64,000 nt of DNA from Chaetorhynchus papuensis (Eukaryota; Chordata; Aves; Passeriformes; Rhipiduridae), in assembly GCA_013396525.1 (NCBI GenBank), contig VWYX01001249.1, positions 149,770 to 213,769 of the forward strand, in the 5' to 3' direction. Positions 51,801 through 59,300 of the stretch are shown one piece after another. The notes under the pieces were generated by a model. The model searched no databases. It saw only the letters and a program-made list of their open reading frames with translations, and had not been told where the DNA came from. Position numbers and translations under genes: made by a program. Numbering within the stretch: the stretch's first letter is position 1; each line of letters begins with the position of its first letter.

Positions 51801-51935
51801 ATTTATAATACAAATCAAAATTACTTAAAATCCAGTTTAAAAACTGTGCTTACTAGAAAGATTAAAAGTTGTATGAGAGCTAACAGCATGTTTCTCACTA
51901 TTTTTTTCTTTTTTTTCTGCAGGACATTTTTCTAA
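6813..51935 (+). CDS. USH1C: Harmonin, complete coding region (spliced; short and long forms)
   Basis: Harmonin is a cytoplasmic PDZ scaffold. In family knowledge it binds cadherin-23, protocadherin-15 partners, myosin VIIa and SANS at hair-cell stereocilia, and organises the brush-border intermicrovillar adhesion complex. Short form, joined exons: 6813-6848, 10729-10796, 12782-12925, 13421-13559, 18903-19011, 19107-19131, 19838-19895, 20674-20777, 21961-22045, 22469-22528, 22795-22851, 24656-24798, 25457-25522, 28055-28179, 29639-29715, 47312-47353, 47658-47711, 47861-47960, 49297-49406, 50110-50165, 51923-51935. The total is 1671 nt, 556 aa (human form a: 552), with every phase consistent. 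Domains: N-terminal helical domain about 1-80, PDZ1 about 85-168, PDZ2 about 211-295, coiled coil about 300-380, PDZ3 about 456-540, C-terminal MTFF (mammals end LTFF). Long-form exons: 33299-33451, 33822-33938, 35976-36221, perhaps 38110-38166, 39673-39792, 43718-43780. The start codon has G at -3 and +4 and matches the mammalian N-terminus. Confidence 0.97.
8611..8735 (-). mobile_element. CR1 LINE fragment (old, 3' part)
   Basis: Diverged CR1 3' end in antisense. It has GGTGGAAGGGACACCCAGAG, CCCAACCCCCCATGCTCAGA and TCACATTATCCAGAGC in the CR1 order. No coding capacity. Confidence 0.7.
9724..9841 (+). repeat. Tandem duplication, 2 x 59 bp
   Basis: The segment 9724-9782 is repeated at 9783-9841 with about ten differences. 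Both copies contain AGAAAACCAC and GAAGTCTTGC. It lies in USH1C intron 1. Confidence 0.9.
10729..10796 (+). CDS. USH1C: USH1C exon 2
   Basis: The acceptor GGGTTTTCAG precedes VNLLIDNEAEKDYLYDVLRM. The exon ends in phase 2 at GTAAGA and forms part of the N-terminal helical domain. Confidence 0.97.
10797..12781 (+). other. USH1C intron 2
   Basis: Unique-looking AT-rich sequence. I see no gene, repeat or strong structure in it. Confidence 0.7.
12782..12925 (+). CDS. USH1C: USH1C exon 3
   Basis: Residues 35-83, including the highly conserved EPSRLPLFDAIRPLIPLK segment of the N-terminal domain. Acceptor TTTTTGCAG; donor GTAAGA in phase 2. Confidence 0.97.
12926..13420 (+). other. USH1C intron 3
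   Basis: About 500 bp with a short (ACA)n run near its start and nothing else notable. Confidence 0.7.
13421..13559 (+). CDS. USH1C: USH1C exon 4 (PDZ1, first half)
   Basis: Residues 83-129. The PDZ1 carboxylate-binding loop GLGLS lies at residues 97-101, followed by VRGG. Acceptor TTTTTGCAG; donor GTAAGA in phase 0. Confidence 0.97.
13560..18902 (+). other. USH1C intron 4
   Basis: A 5.3-kb intron with a 10-N gap at 16637-16646. A coding-like open stretch at 15661-15759 is reported under findings. Other open frames here look like chance. Confidence 0.7.
16637..16646. other. Assembly gap (10 N)
   Basis: Ten N within USH1C intron 4. The true size is unknown, since a fixed short N run usually marks an unsized join. 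Confidence 0.99.
18903..19011 (+). CDS. USH1C: USH1C exon 5 (PDZ1, second half)
   Basis: Begins [20 protein letters not shown], the standard PDZ second half with the HEE start of the alpha-B helix. It ends in phase 1 at GTAAGT. Confidence 0.97.
19107..19131 (+). CDS. USH1C: USH1C exon 6 (micro-exon)
   Basis: Only 25 nt, encoding HIGMIPVK(S). The acceptor follows a long T tract and the donor is GTAATG. It enters in phase 1 and leaves in phase 2, matching HIGLIPVKS of the mammalian protein. Confidence 0.93.
19838..19895 (+). CDS. USH1C: USH1C exon 7 (PDZ1-PDZ2 linker)
   Basis: Encodes SADEPLKWQYVDQFVSDSG, the conserved tryptophan-containing linker after PDZ1. Acceptor TTTCAG; donor GTAAGA in phase 0. 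Confidence 0.96.
20674..20777 (+). CDS. USH1C: USH1C exon 8 (PDZ2 start)
   Basis: Residues 194-227. A variable Gly/Ser stretch is followed by NKEKKVFISLIGTKGMGC. GMGCS (224-228, completed by the next exon) is the PDZ2 carboxylate-binding loop. Donor GTGGGT in phase 2. Confidence 0.96.
21961..22045 (+). CDS. USH1C: USH1C exon 9 (PDZ2)
   Basis: Encodes ISSGPTQKPGIFISNVKPGS and the following AEVGLE turn of PDZ2. Acceptor TGTTTCCAG; donor GTAAGT in phase 0. Confidence 0.97.
22210..22290 (+). repeat. Ancient interspersed repeat fragment
   Basis: TAAGAACATGAGTGACCTGG followed by GTCAGACCAATATTCC resembles the widespread amniote repeat family containing CATACTGGGTCAGACCAAAG. The family name is not certain. 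Confidence 0.5.
22469..22528 (+). CDS. USH1C: USH1C exon 10 (PDZ2)
   Basis: Twenty codons, VGDQIVEVNGVDFSNVDHKE, in phase 0 on both sides. The donor is the non-consensus GTTAAG. Confidence 0.95.
22795..22851 (+). CDS. USH1C: USH1C exon 11 (PDZ2 end)
   Basis: Nineteen codons, AVRVLKSSRTLTISVVAGA, giving the alpha-B helix and last strand of PDZ2. Donor GTAAGT. Confidence 0.96.
24656..24798 (+). CDS. USH1C: USH1C exon 12 (coiled coil 1)
   Basis: Begins GKELFMTEEE and continues as a charged Arg/Glu/Gln helix up to KEQQEKERL. This is the start of the first coiled coil. Donor GTAAGA in phase 2. Confidence 0.96.
24799..28054 (+). other. USH1C introns 12 and 13
   Basis: AT-rich, with exon 13 inside. 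No repeat or gene recognised. Open frames around 26471-26982 show no family resemblance. Confidence 0.65.
25457..25522 (+). CDS. USH1C: USH1C exon 13 (coiled coil 1)
   Basis: Continues the coiled coil with RKLEISQKAAEEEERYRREI. Acceptor CTTATTACAG; donor GTAAGT in phase 2. Confidence 0.96.
28055..28179 (+). CDS. USH1C: USH1C exon 14
   Basis: Encodes the end of the coiled coil, EEEKFKKEWEEDWGPKEPPK, and a basic tail. It matches the mammalian FKKQWEEDWG segment. Donor GTAAGT in phase 1. Confidence 0.96.
28521..29115 (-). mobile_element. CR1 LINE, 5'-truncated, in USH1C intron 14
   Basis: About 595 bp of CR1 3' part in antisense. It starts with the GTTGGAAGGGATCTTAAAAA end. The minus strand retains a readable C-terminal reverse-transcriptase remnant (RPHLECCIQLWGSQNKKDVD, then SCEERLRELGLFSLEKRRLW). 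It is truncated and not mobile. Confidence 0.93.
29639..29715 (+). CDS. USH1C: USH1C exon 15 (branch point of short/long forms)
   Basis: Encodes an acidic linker, KDLKGVAHDQLETDDVDEVN and further. The frame is fixed by both neighbours (enters phase 1, leaves phase 0). The donor GTTTGC is weak. This is where the short form must jump 17.6 kb to 47312 while the long form joins 33299, so regulated splicing is plausible. Confidence 0.88.
33299..33451 (+). CDS. USH1C: USH1C long-form exon b1 (coiled coil 2)
   Basis: Fifty-one codons, very Lys/Glu-rich, with KEMEFEQKLAKEKEGMLEKE and KQLKINRLVQE. They match the second coiled coil of mammalian harmonin b. Acceptor CTTCCCAG; donor GTATGT; phase 0 on both sides, so it can be included or skipped. 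Confidence 0.93.
33822..33938 (+). CDS. USH1C: USH1C long-form exon b2
   Basis: Thirty-nine codons beginning VSETEREDLEESEKVQHWVE and continuing RLCQTRLEQISS, nearly identical to mammalian harmonin b. The acceptor ATGGTCAAG lacks pyrimidines next to the AG, with the tract 15-30 bases upstream. Donor GTAAAA; phase 0 both sides. Confidence 0.93.
35976..36221 (+). CDS. USH1C: USH1C long-form exon b3 (Pro/Ser/Thr region); 3' end uncertain
   Basis: The acceptor TCTGTCACACACAG gives an in-frame Ser/Pro stretch, then CFAGGLQLHTTDLDDI (mammals: RFAGGLHLHTTDLDDI), then a run of nine prolines coded by a CCG/CCT-rich block. A closer AG at 36011 would put this motif out of frame. The donor CAG/GTGACC at 36222 keeps phase 0 (82 codons). 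An alternative donor lies at 36204. Reading through to 36350 also stays open, and 36222-36300 still resembles the mammalian protein, so the exon may be longer. Confidence 0.82.
37411..37495 (+). repeat. Ancient interspersed repeat fragment
   Basis: TAGGAGCTGCCATACTGATC followed by TGACCCCAAATC, the same family as the fragment at 22210, highly diverged. Confidence 0.45.
38110..38166 (+). CDS. USH1C: Candidate USH1C long-form exon (57 nt)
   Basis: Nineteen codons (VVRNTSHVGKVSPVSSNPL) bounded by CTGTTTAG and a GTACGT donor, phase 0 both sides. It is weakly like NHSGKPTNSPVPEQ of the mammalian Pro/Ser/Thr region and lies at the right place between b3 and b4. It is unusually CG-rich for this intron. 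It could be chance; transcript evidence is needed. Confidence 0.45.
39673..39792 (+). CDS. USH1C: USH1C long-form exon b4
   Basis: Forty codons, including HPGVPIVSKPVMLHPDPNF and RPTIKSEAL. These match the end of the mammalian Pro/Ser/Thr region (STISKPVMVHQEPNF). Acceptor ACTCCATAG; donor GTAAGC; phase 0 both sides. Confidence 0.92.
40214..40232 (+). repeat. (TA)n microsatellite
   Basis: About nine TA units within a longer AT-rich block, between long-form exons b4 and b5 of USH1C. Confidence 0.85.
43718..43780 (+). CDS. USH1C: USH1C long-form exon b5
   Basis: Twenty-one codons starting PQEMFKRMVVYNSSFRSNKK, matching PQEMLKRMVVYQTAFRQ just before the common C-terminal part. The bird exon carries four extra residues (SNKK) at its end. 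Donor GTAAAA; phase 0. Confidence 0.92.
45236..45476 (+). mobile_element. CR1 LINE 3' end, sense orientation
   Basis: GATTGAATATTAGGAAAAGA, GGCACTGGAAGAGGCTCCCA and GGAGTTGGACTTGGTGGTCC occur in the order of a CR1 3' end, finishing TTCCATGTTTCTATGACT. It explains the long chance frame across it. Confidence 0.85.
47312..47353 (+). CDS. USH1C: USH1C exon 16
   Basis: Fourteen codons, GFQKYVEDFDPYSM (mammals DFRKYEEGFDPYSM). Acceptor TTATTCTCAG; donor GTAAGG; phase 0. Confidence 0.95.
47658..47711 (+). CDS. USH1C: USH1C exon 17
   Basis: Eighteen codons, FTPEQIMGKDVRLLRIKK, identical in type to the mammalian lead-in to PDZ3. Donor GTAAAT; phase 0. Confidence 0.96.
47861..47960 (+). CDS. USH1C: USH1C exon 18 (PDZ3)
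   Basis: Begins EGSLDLAVEGG, giving the PDZ3 binding loop SLDLA (short-form residues 467-471), then SPIGKIVVSAIYEDGAADKH. Donor GTGAGC in phase 1. Confidence 0.96.
48831..48976 (-). mobile_element. CR1 LINE fragment, USH1C intron 18
   Basis: About 145 bp of CR1 3' end in antisense: ATAGAATTGCAGAATTGTTT, GGGTTGGAAGGGACCTTACA, and TCGAATACTTCCAGGGATGA. Confidence 0.9.
49297..49406 (+). CDS. USH1C: USH1C exon 19 (PDZ3)
   Basis: Encodes GIVKGDEILAVNGKILIDSK and the following alpha-B helix ending ARAWNMGG. Acceptor TTTTCCCCAG; donor GTAAGT in phase 0. Confidence 0.96.
50110..50165 (+). CDS. USH1C: USH1C exon 20
   Basis: Encodes DWIDLVIAASPPKEYDDE, the last PDZ3 strand and the C-terminal tail. 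Donor GTAAGT in phase 2. Confidence 0.96.
51923..51935 (+). CDS. USH1C: USH1C last coding exon with stop
   Basis: After a T-rich tract and CTGCAG, the exon completes Met and reads Thr-Phe-Phe-stop. The C-terminus MTFF corresponds to mammalian LTFF, a class II type PDZ-binding tail. The TAA is at 51933-51935. Confidence 0.94.
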
Positions 51936-52453
51936 GGAAGACTGCAACTGTTGAAACGGAGTCTTTCCTCTTCAGAAGCCTGCTGCTCAGTAAATTAATA
52001 GGAAATCAATAACCACATGAAACACACTGACTGAGCTGTAAATTGAACTAAAGACTTCATATTCTTCAGATAATTTAAATTATTTACTATCATTCTATAG
52101 ACAGACAGCAAAACTTTTTTTTTGCAAGATGATTGAAAAGAACTGCTGACCAGCATAGTTGTCTGTGAGGGCTCGATCTCTTTTTGCTATTTTGAGGGGC
52201 CAAATTTTGAAAATTATCTTTCAGTTTTCCTGCAAATAGACTCTAAAATGACAAATGAAGATAGAACACAGATGTCTGTTCCCACATGCAACACTTGTGA
52301 ATACACATTCACAGGCCAGTTTGGGTGTGAAAAGGATTATATTTTTACTTCCTAGATAGTGATTTTCCTGCAAAAATGGGAAAGTACACAGGTAACTTCC
52401 ATTCTTACTCATATTTTTTGTAGCTTAATGTCCATTTTTGTGTCTTAGTTGTG

Positions 52454-52499
52454 AGGGCTTTTTGTATTCAAAAAAATTTTTTTGAATACAAAAAACCCT
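52454..52499. repeat. 46-bp near-perfect palindrome
   Basis: TTTTTGTATTCAAAAAAA is followed immediately by its exact reverse complement, and GGG/CCC arms extend it after one mismatch. It has no loop. It lies 0.52 kb after the USH1C stop. Confidence 0.95.
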
Positions 52500-52824
52500 G
52501 CTGGTGGAAGAACTGGAAATACCAGGAATGCTAGCATTATAAGGAATAATTCTGATTGTGTTTCCCATACAGTAGAGAGAATCTTCTGTACCAGCAAAGT
52601 AAATAACTAGCAAGTAGTCCAGATAAAATCCTTATGCGTAATCACAGTCATACTACTGAGTATTTGTATTGGTGGAAAAATTCCTCCCTCATATAGTCAG
52701 GGGTGGAAAATTTGGGTGTGATTCACAATCTGCTGTTTTGTACTTTGTTCTCAGTGAGCCTATATATGTGACTAAACTGTGCAGGAAGCCACCAAGTGTG
52801 ACATTCTGCTCTTGGTGTATCTTA

Positions 52825-52847
52825 GGTTTGAGGAAATTCCTCAAACC
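52825..52847. repeat. 23-bp palindrome
   Basis: GGTTTGAGGAA-A-TTCCTCAAACC, with perfect 11-bp arms around one base. Confidence 0.95.
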
Positions 52848-52853
52848 ATAAAT

Positions 52854-52874
52854 TTGCTACCAGCTTGGTAGCAA
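52854..52874. repeat. Inverted repeat, 9-bp arms, 3-nt loop
   Basis: TTGCTACCA-GCT-TGGTAGCAA, starting seven bases after the preceding palindrome. Confidence 0.95.
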
Positions 52875-53297
52875 TTTAAGTGTTATTTTAGTTGTAGACT
52901 TGTAATTATATTATCGAGATACCTCCTTAGAAATGGCATTGTCTTCTTCCTTCCTTGTTACCTGCCAGTTTGTATTCTGATTTTCATGTTGTGTTTAGCT
53001 TTTTCGCACCTGTTCTGATGACAGTTTATAGTTCATCAGCTTATCAAGTTCCCACTGAAGTCTTGCCTTTTCCAGGTTTGGAAGCCCTCCTCTTCTCCAG
53101 CACATAAAACAACAACAACAAATATAACAAAATAAGAATAACAAATTGCATTCCTAAGAACTCTGTACTTATATGCAGATGCCTACTTATGTTGACTTTC
53201 TTTATTTGCATTATTCTTCCAATATGCCAATTAATGTGTGTGGCAGGGTATATATGTTAGAATATTTCAAATGTTTAACTCTTACAACTAATCCAGA

Positions 53298-53303
53298 AAT
53301 AAA
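53298..53303 (+). terminator. USH1C: Candidate poly(A) signal AATAAA of USH1C
   Basis: Canonical hexamer 1.36 kb after the stop, with a T/GT-rich stretch 30-60 bases downstream. It was chosen because it is the first AATAAA noticed after the stop codon. Confidence 0.35.
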
Positions 53304-53320
53304 ATTGCATTTGCCAAATG

Positions 53321-56300
53321 GAAGAAGTCTACCTTCCTATTTGTCTCTGGGTTTGTACATCATAGTAATAGTTAATCTGCTAAAGTACACAGATTTCTGA
53401 GATTTTCTTCAATAACAGAGCCATTTGCAAGAGATTGCCACCCATGAGGAACTCAGAATTCACTCTGCACAGAAAGGAATTGTCACTTGGCTGAGCTGCA
53501 GTAATATTTTATAGAATTTTTGGGGGAAAATCCGGTCATTTGGTAGTTGGCAAGCTACTGAACGCAGTTGCTACAGCATATTTATTTGCTAGGTCTTAGC
53601 TTGCATCTACCCAGGGCTGTAGACTTCCTAACCAGCAAACTCATCTAAATGCTGAATGCATCAAGATCAGCAGCAGAAGGAAATTGCAGCAGGATGTACT
53701 TCTCCTGCTGCTTTGGTTCCCAGTTGCCTACATACTGCAACCATCTGGACTGTATGACAATGCATCAGAGTGATAAGTGCTGCTATCAAATGTTCTCTCG
53801 AGGGCTGCTCGGATGTTTTTTACCAGCGAACAGAGAGGCACAGTAATGCACCAGTAAAGAACTTCAGCCTGCAACCAGTGCTTGATTGTGCTAAACACTG
53901 TCCCAGCACACTAAGAAACATAACACAACAAAATTTAGAGGTTAGATATTAGAACTATTTCTACTGGTGTTATTTTTTCAGAGGCAGAAGGAGCGCAGAA
54001 GACTGAGCTGGGAAATCTGTGGGAGTACCAGCAGTTGAGTTGTAGCCTTGCTTCTTAGTCACAGAACTATCTTTCTTCTCCCCATCTACCCTGTTAACTT
54101 GATTTGCTTGGATACACTTTAAAATGCATGAGAGGCAGTTGAGGAAATAATTCCTGCTCAGTACTCCAGGTATACTAAGAAAGTGTTGCTTTGAGAGTTT
54201 AACCTGTGGTAGGATTGCAGAGTCACTTTAGGCAGTGTAAGGAGGTGGTGTCAGGAGAAAGGAGCCTGAAACTTCTGAAATCTTAAAATGATCTTAAGCC
54301 ATTAGCCAGGACTTTTTTTACTGTATTTCTGACTTCCAGTGCCCTAGGGCTGCATCCCATCTTTCATTTGCCAGCTAGCTCAAGGGGTTGGAAAATGCTG
54401 CAAGAAAATATGATTTCAAGCAACTTCGCTTTCATTTACTTTGATGGGTGTGAGCAGAGTGTCCCAGGTGTAAATAATTTAAACCCTGGGTGCCCATTTT
54501 GAGTTTCTACTGCATTGTTCTTTGGTGGCTGTAAGTCATCACATGTGCCTGTGCCTCAGCCCTGTTCAGCAAGGCCATCTTTGAAAAGATAACAGTATGA
54601 GTAAATGGGACTTTCTCTTTTTCAGCCAATGCTCAGTTTCCTTTGGGAGTATGGAAACTGTGGCCTGATGCACGAAGCAGGAAGAAGTCCAAGTACTTCA
54701 CTGACAGTATCCTGAATGCTTCAAACCACTTTTAAGAGAAGATGGTTTTTTGTTTTTCATTTGCCGTAATCTCAGAGGGAATATGTGTAGTTTCTCAGAG
54801 CTGTCTGTTTGCTTAAGACAGCCAAACCCCACTATCTCTCTCTATGGGATAATAACCCAGAGGAAAACTTTCTCAGAACTGTTAACAACCGTTCCTATTC
54901 CCTCAGGAATTTCTTGGCCACGCTGTCTTTAGCAAACCCCTGGCAGTTGCTGAACCGGAGCATGAATTACATTAGAGACTTGCGACTTTCACATCTGCTC
55001 TGTGAGCCTGTGCGTGCCTGTGTGCAGGCACAAAATGTGAGACCCTGTGGATCAGAACCATGGTATGCATCTCAGGATAGGAAATACCATGGCTTATTAC
55101 TCATATGGATATTAGCATAGGGAACTCTCTGATCTATTTATTGCTGCCGTTCTGCTAATTCTTAATTTAGCTACTATTTATCATGTGGCCACGGCATCTT
55201 TTAGAAATTGTGCATACATTTCAGAGAAGCTATGGTTTTTAAAAAATGCTCTGTTCACAAACAAATGTACAGCATAAGGAGGGGTGTATACATGTACATA
55301 CACTGGTAAAGGGTTTTAAAATCAACTCAATTTGAGGAGCACACATGTACAAATAATCTCAACACTTCACAAATATGAGATGTAACCTCTGAATAAAAAG
55401 AATCTGTTACAAACCCTCTCACCATAAAAAAAAAAAAGTGAAAAATCATGGCTTTGTGTCAAAGGATGCCTATCTGGCTGTAAGGAGCTTGATATGCAAT
55501 AGTTGATAGAGGTTGTCCTGTTTGCTTCAGCTGTATGTTGACCCTGATAAAGTGTGGTTAGACTTTGGGTAGCTGCTGTAGAATTCTTAGCCATCTTTCA
55601 CCACAGAAATACCCCCCTGGGATCTCTGTTCGTATGAAGAGACACCTTTATACCATCTAAGGACCAGGTCTAGCCAGTGTCTTAAATGTAAGGACCTGAC
55701 CCTTGGGGTTATAAATCAGGTGAGTCCCTCGTAATCAATTTATGATAAGCTAATAAGCACTCGGTCCTCCTACTGAGTTTGACCTTCAGTGTTTTTCTGC
55801 ACATCTGCCAATTTTATCTTTAGCCATTGTCCTTGTTCTCAGGATGTTTCTGTTTTTCTGACTGACAGAAATTTCTGGAACAGATTTCAAAATTACTTTT
55901 CTGCAGACTTGAGATCTGAGGGGGCTCCAGGTGGGCTGTTCACAGGTCATTCAAGGATGACTAGGATGGTTTTTTTTCCTTCTTCCTAGGGAAGGCAGTT
56001 AAAGGTTTGTTTCTGCTGGAATACTGGGGGCCTCTGCTGGAATACTTCTTCCTCTATTACCAGATCTGCATTTGATGTGTTATTGAAGGACACAGATAAT
56101 AACACAACACTTTGATGAGAATCAGGGTCTATTTATATTTACAACAAGGTAACTTGGGCTATTTTTGATCTCTACTGAAATCATCTAGGATGGAAGAGGA
56201 AGTGGAGACAGACGTAAGAAAAGCAATCAATAAAATTCCTGTTCTCTAGAAAGGAAGTTTTTGAAATGTGAAGCTTCAGAGAATGATGGCTTACAGTTAA

Positions 56301-59300
56301 GAAAAAAGGTGTAAAAGCCACCAGAAGGAAGGTTTAAGGCATTAAGTAATTTGCAGACCGGCAGCTCTTGGATATGTAAGTCTGAATGGCAGTCGTTGAA
56401 CTCAGAATGTTTGTCTACATGGAAAAAATGTGGAGTCTGATGTCCTGCAGAGAGCTGCTTCATGATTCACAAAACCTGCTGCATGATTAGCAGTGGGTAT
56501 CCCTTGCACACCTGAACTGTGCTTGAGAGATGTTTGCCACTTAGAAAGCAATCGTAGACTAGAACAAGCAAAGCACTTAAGTACATGCTTAAATTTAAGC
56601 ATATGAGCCAATCCCACTGACATAGGTTGAGTTCAATAATCCTCCTCAGGCTTAAGTATTTTGCTGGATGGAGGCCTGAAGTCAAAATCTGAAGGCAATT
56701 GATGCCTTAGTCCTGGACATGCTTAGTATGGAAACTTGTTAAAGTTCTAGTATTTATACTGAATTTTAGTTCCTCTTCGTTTTCTCAAATAATCTTTAAA
56801 GGTTATTCCTCCCACCAGCTCCCACTGCCCATTTTCTTGGCTTGTCCTCCTCTTATCTTTTCTCACCATTTCTCTTCCAAACATCAGTAAAACTCATTAG
56901 TCTTCAACAGCTTTAACAGAGTTTGTTTATATGGCGCTCAGAGTAAAGTTGGGAGAAAGAGACTGAGATTCTCCCAACATAAACTGAGTAAGATAGAAAT
57001 CAAACAGCTTTTTTGCTCAGAGTAAAGTTTGGGAGAAAGAGACTGAGATTCTCCCAACATAAACTGAGTAAGATAGAAATCAAACAGCTTTTTTGCTCAG
57101 AGTAAAATTTGGGAGAAAGAGACTGAGATTCTCCCAACATAAACTGAGTAAGATAGAAATCAAACAGCTTTTTTGAGGACAAGGACTTTTCTAAACAGTA
57201 AGGAAGTGAGCAGGAAAGTTGCTGATGGTTATTCTGTATGCAAAGGTACACACACATGTAAAACCAAGAGAGTTTCAAATAACTTTTTCTGAAATTTTGT
57301 TCTCTTCCCACTGCCGTTCCCCTAAGCAGTTCTGGATGCTTTAGCAATGAGACCCCATGTTCATGCTGGCAACAGCTTGAGGCTCTTGAGGATTAATGGC
57401 ACTTAACAGAGTGCAAAGAACACTAGATATAAAACATTTTTAGAAATGCTGGAGAGAAAATTAAGCTTTGACTAAAATCTTGCAATAAGTATTTCCCTGA
57501 AAAGGTGAAATAACTTTTCAAGGTTAGCCTTTGAAACGAAGTAGTTATAATTTTGCAAATATCTGAATTTTTGTTATTCTTTCGCCCCCTCTCAGTATAA
57601 AATGTGGAATTTTCAGAGCAGAGACACCCAGCAACAGATTTTGATTAGCAGCAATTCTGACTGCATGGAAGAACAGAGGGAAAGAGAGGAGACATGTTTG
57701 TTCCCGTTTTGATTATTCACAAAGACCTGTGGTGAAGCAGATCTCTGAACCTTATTAATCTGCTAGGAGAGAAGAAATTGCATACTGTTCTTCAGTGAAA
57801 ATCAGGCAGAAAATTTATGCAGAGGAGTGACATACATAGCAGGAATCCAGACTGAGAGAAGGACACACAAGTCTTTTCTCCAACTAACATATAAATTTCT
57901 CATCAGTCATTTCAGAATTTACAGGTGGGTACAAAATTTATAATGTTGGTTTTCTTCTTGGAGAATTTGATTGCAACAAATTTCTGTTAACACTCATAGG
58001 GCTGGTTGAAACAGAGGTGGTGGGCATACTTTGTGGTTGGATTATTCACAGGGAAAAGTTAATTGAGTGTTTTAAGCTGCCATTAAGTTGTAATGATTTG
58101 TCCCAGATTGTACTGCTGCAGGAAAGCTGTGACAATATTCACATTTCTTTGTCTCCAGCCAGACAAACAGATGCACAGATGGTTTTTTTCTATTATGCTA
58201 TTGAAGTACATCAGGAAGAGTATAACTTCTCAAGGATAAAATTACCTGGTATTGCCTTTTCTACTGGCTTCTTTACACCCATGAGTAAATGAAGAGATGT
58301 TTAAAATACCACAGTAAATAGATGGTGGAAAGTGGCTAGATCTATAAATGACACAAAGGGACAAAATGCTTACCCTTCTTAGCACTAGGACAATGCAAGT
58401 GACTTTTATACAAGGGACATGACCATTTTCCTAGGAAGTAGATAACACCTGAAGATTAAATCTCAACTATTCTTTCTTTAACATTGATGTGGTTTCTTAA
58501 TCACAGGGCAATGATGATTATAGTCAGCTATGTTCCAAATTGTGGAAGAGAGAGCAGTTTTCACCTAGCTGTAGCATGATCCATCCCTTATCTTACAATA
58601 TCTTGAGCTTTCATTGCCCAGACTACAAGCAAATGGGGAAATGGTAAGTGCTTTTTTATGATGTGGTGAAAGGAACAGTCAGTTCAGAATTTAAATTCAG
58701 TTTGTTAACGAAGCCATAGCCAGTTTCAGGATTGGGAATATGTAACAAGCAATCTTACTTTTCCTGCCCAGTTACTGTGAGCATGCCCTGAGGGTGTGTC
58801 CCTGTCACACATGAGAAAATCATCCCGTGTCAGTGCTCTCCAGCTGGATGTGGTTGTCCTTGTCTCCACTGCGTTGCTGTTACTCCGCAGATGAAAAACA
58901 GACAGCTGAGAGTCGCACGTGAAAAACCTCCATGGCTGAGCCTCAGCACTTGACATCCCTCTGCACATTTGGGCTGCCAAAATGCAGACGTGCAGAACGT
59001 TTCCACTGGCTCGGACTGCTGCCTTATCACAGGAGACAAATATAGCCTGGGGAAAGCATGCTGAGAAAGGCTACCTACAGCCGTGAGAGGAAGAGAGAAT
59101 CTGGAGTAATTCCGTGTGGGAGGGAAGATCAGAGTGTGGGAATTATGCCCTGCATAGGTGGTTCTGACACGTCCCCTTGTAGTGTCAGGTGGGCAGCCAA
59201 GGGTGTTTGTGCCTGCACATGGCTGCCCAGCTACCTACTGGGAGCCATGACTTAGGCTGAGAACTACCTGGGACTCTTTTAGAACAAGACTCTACCCAAA

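Larger units (their letters stand above)
47961..51922 (+). other. USH1C introns 18-20
   Basis: Three introns of 1.3, 0.7 and 1.76 kb. A CR1 fragment lies at 48831-48976. Nothing else is recognised. Confidence 0.7.
51936..53320 (+). other. USH1C: USH1C 3'UTR, approximate extent
   Basis: Non-coding sequence after the stop. The first AATAAA that I find is at 53298-53303, followed by T/GT-rich sequence, so this may be the poly(A) signal. A shorter 3'UTR using a variant signal is possible. It contains three palindromes reported as findings. Confidence 0.4.

Noticed and set aside
57000..57347. 115-residue minus-strand frame with internal repeats
   Set aside because: The repetition is only the 80-bp minisatellite read through; since 80 is not a multiple of three, each copy is read in a different frame.
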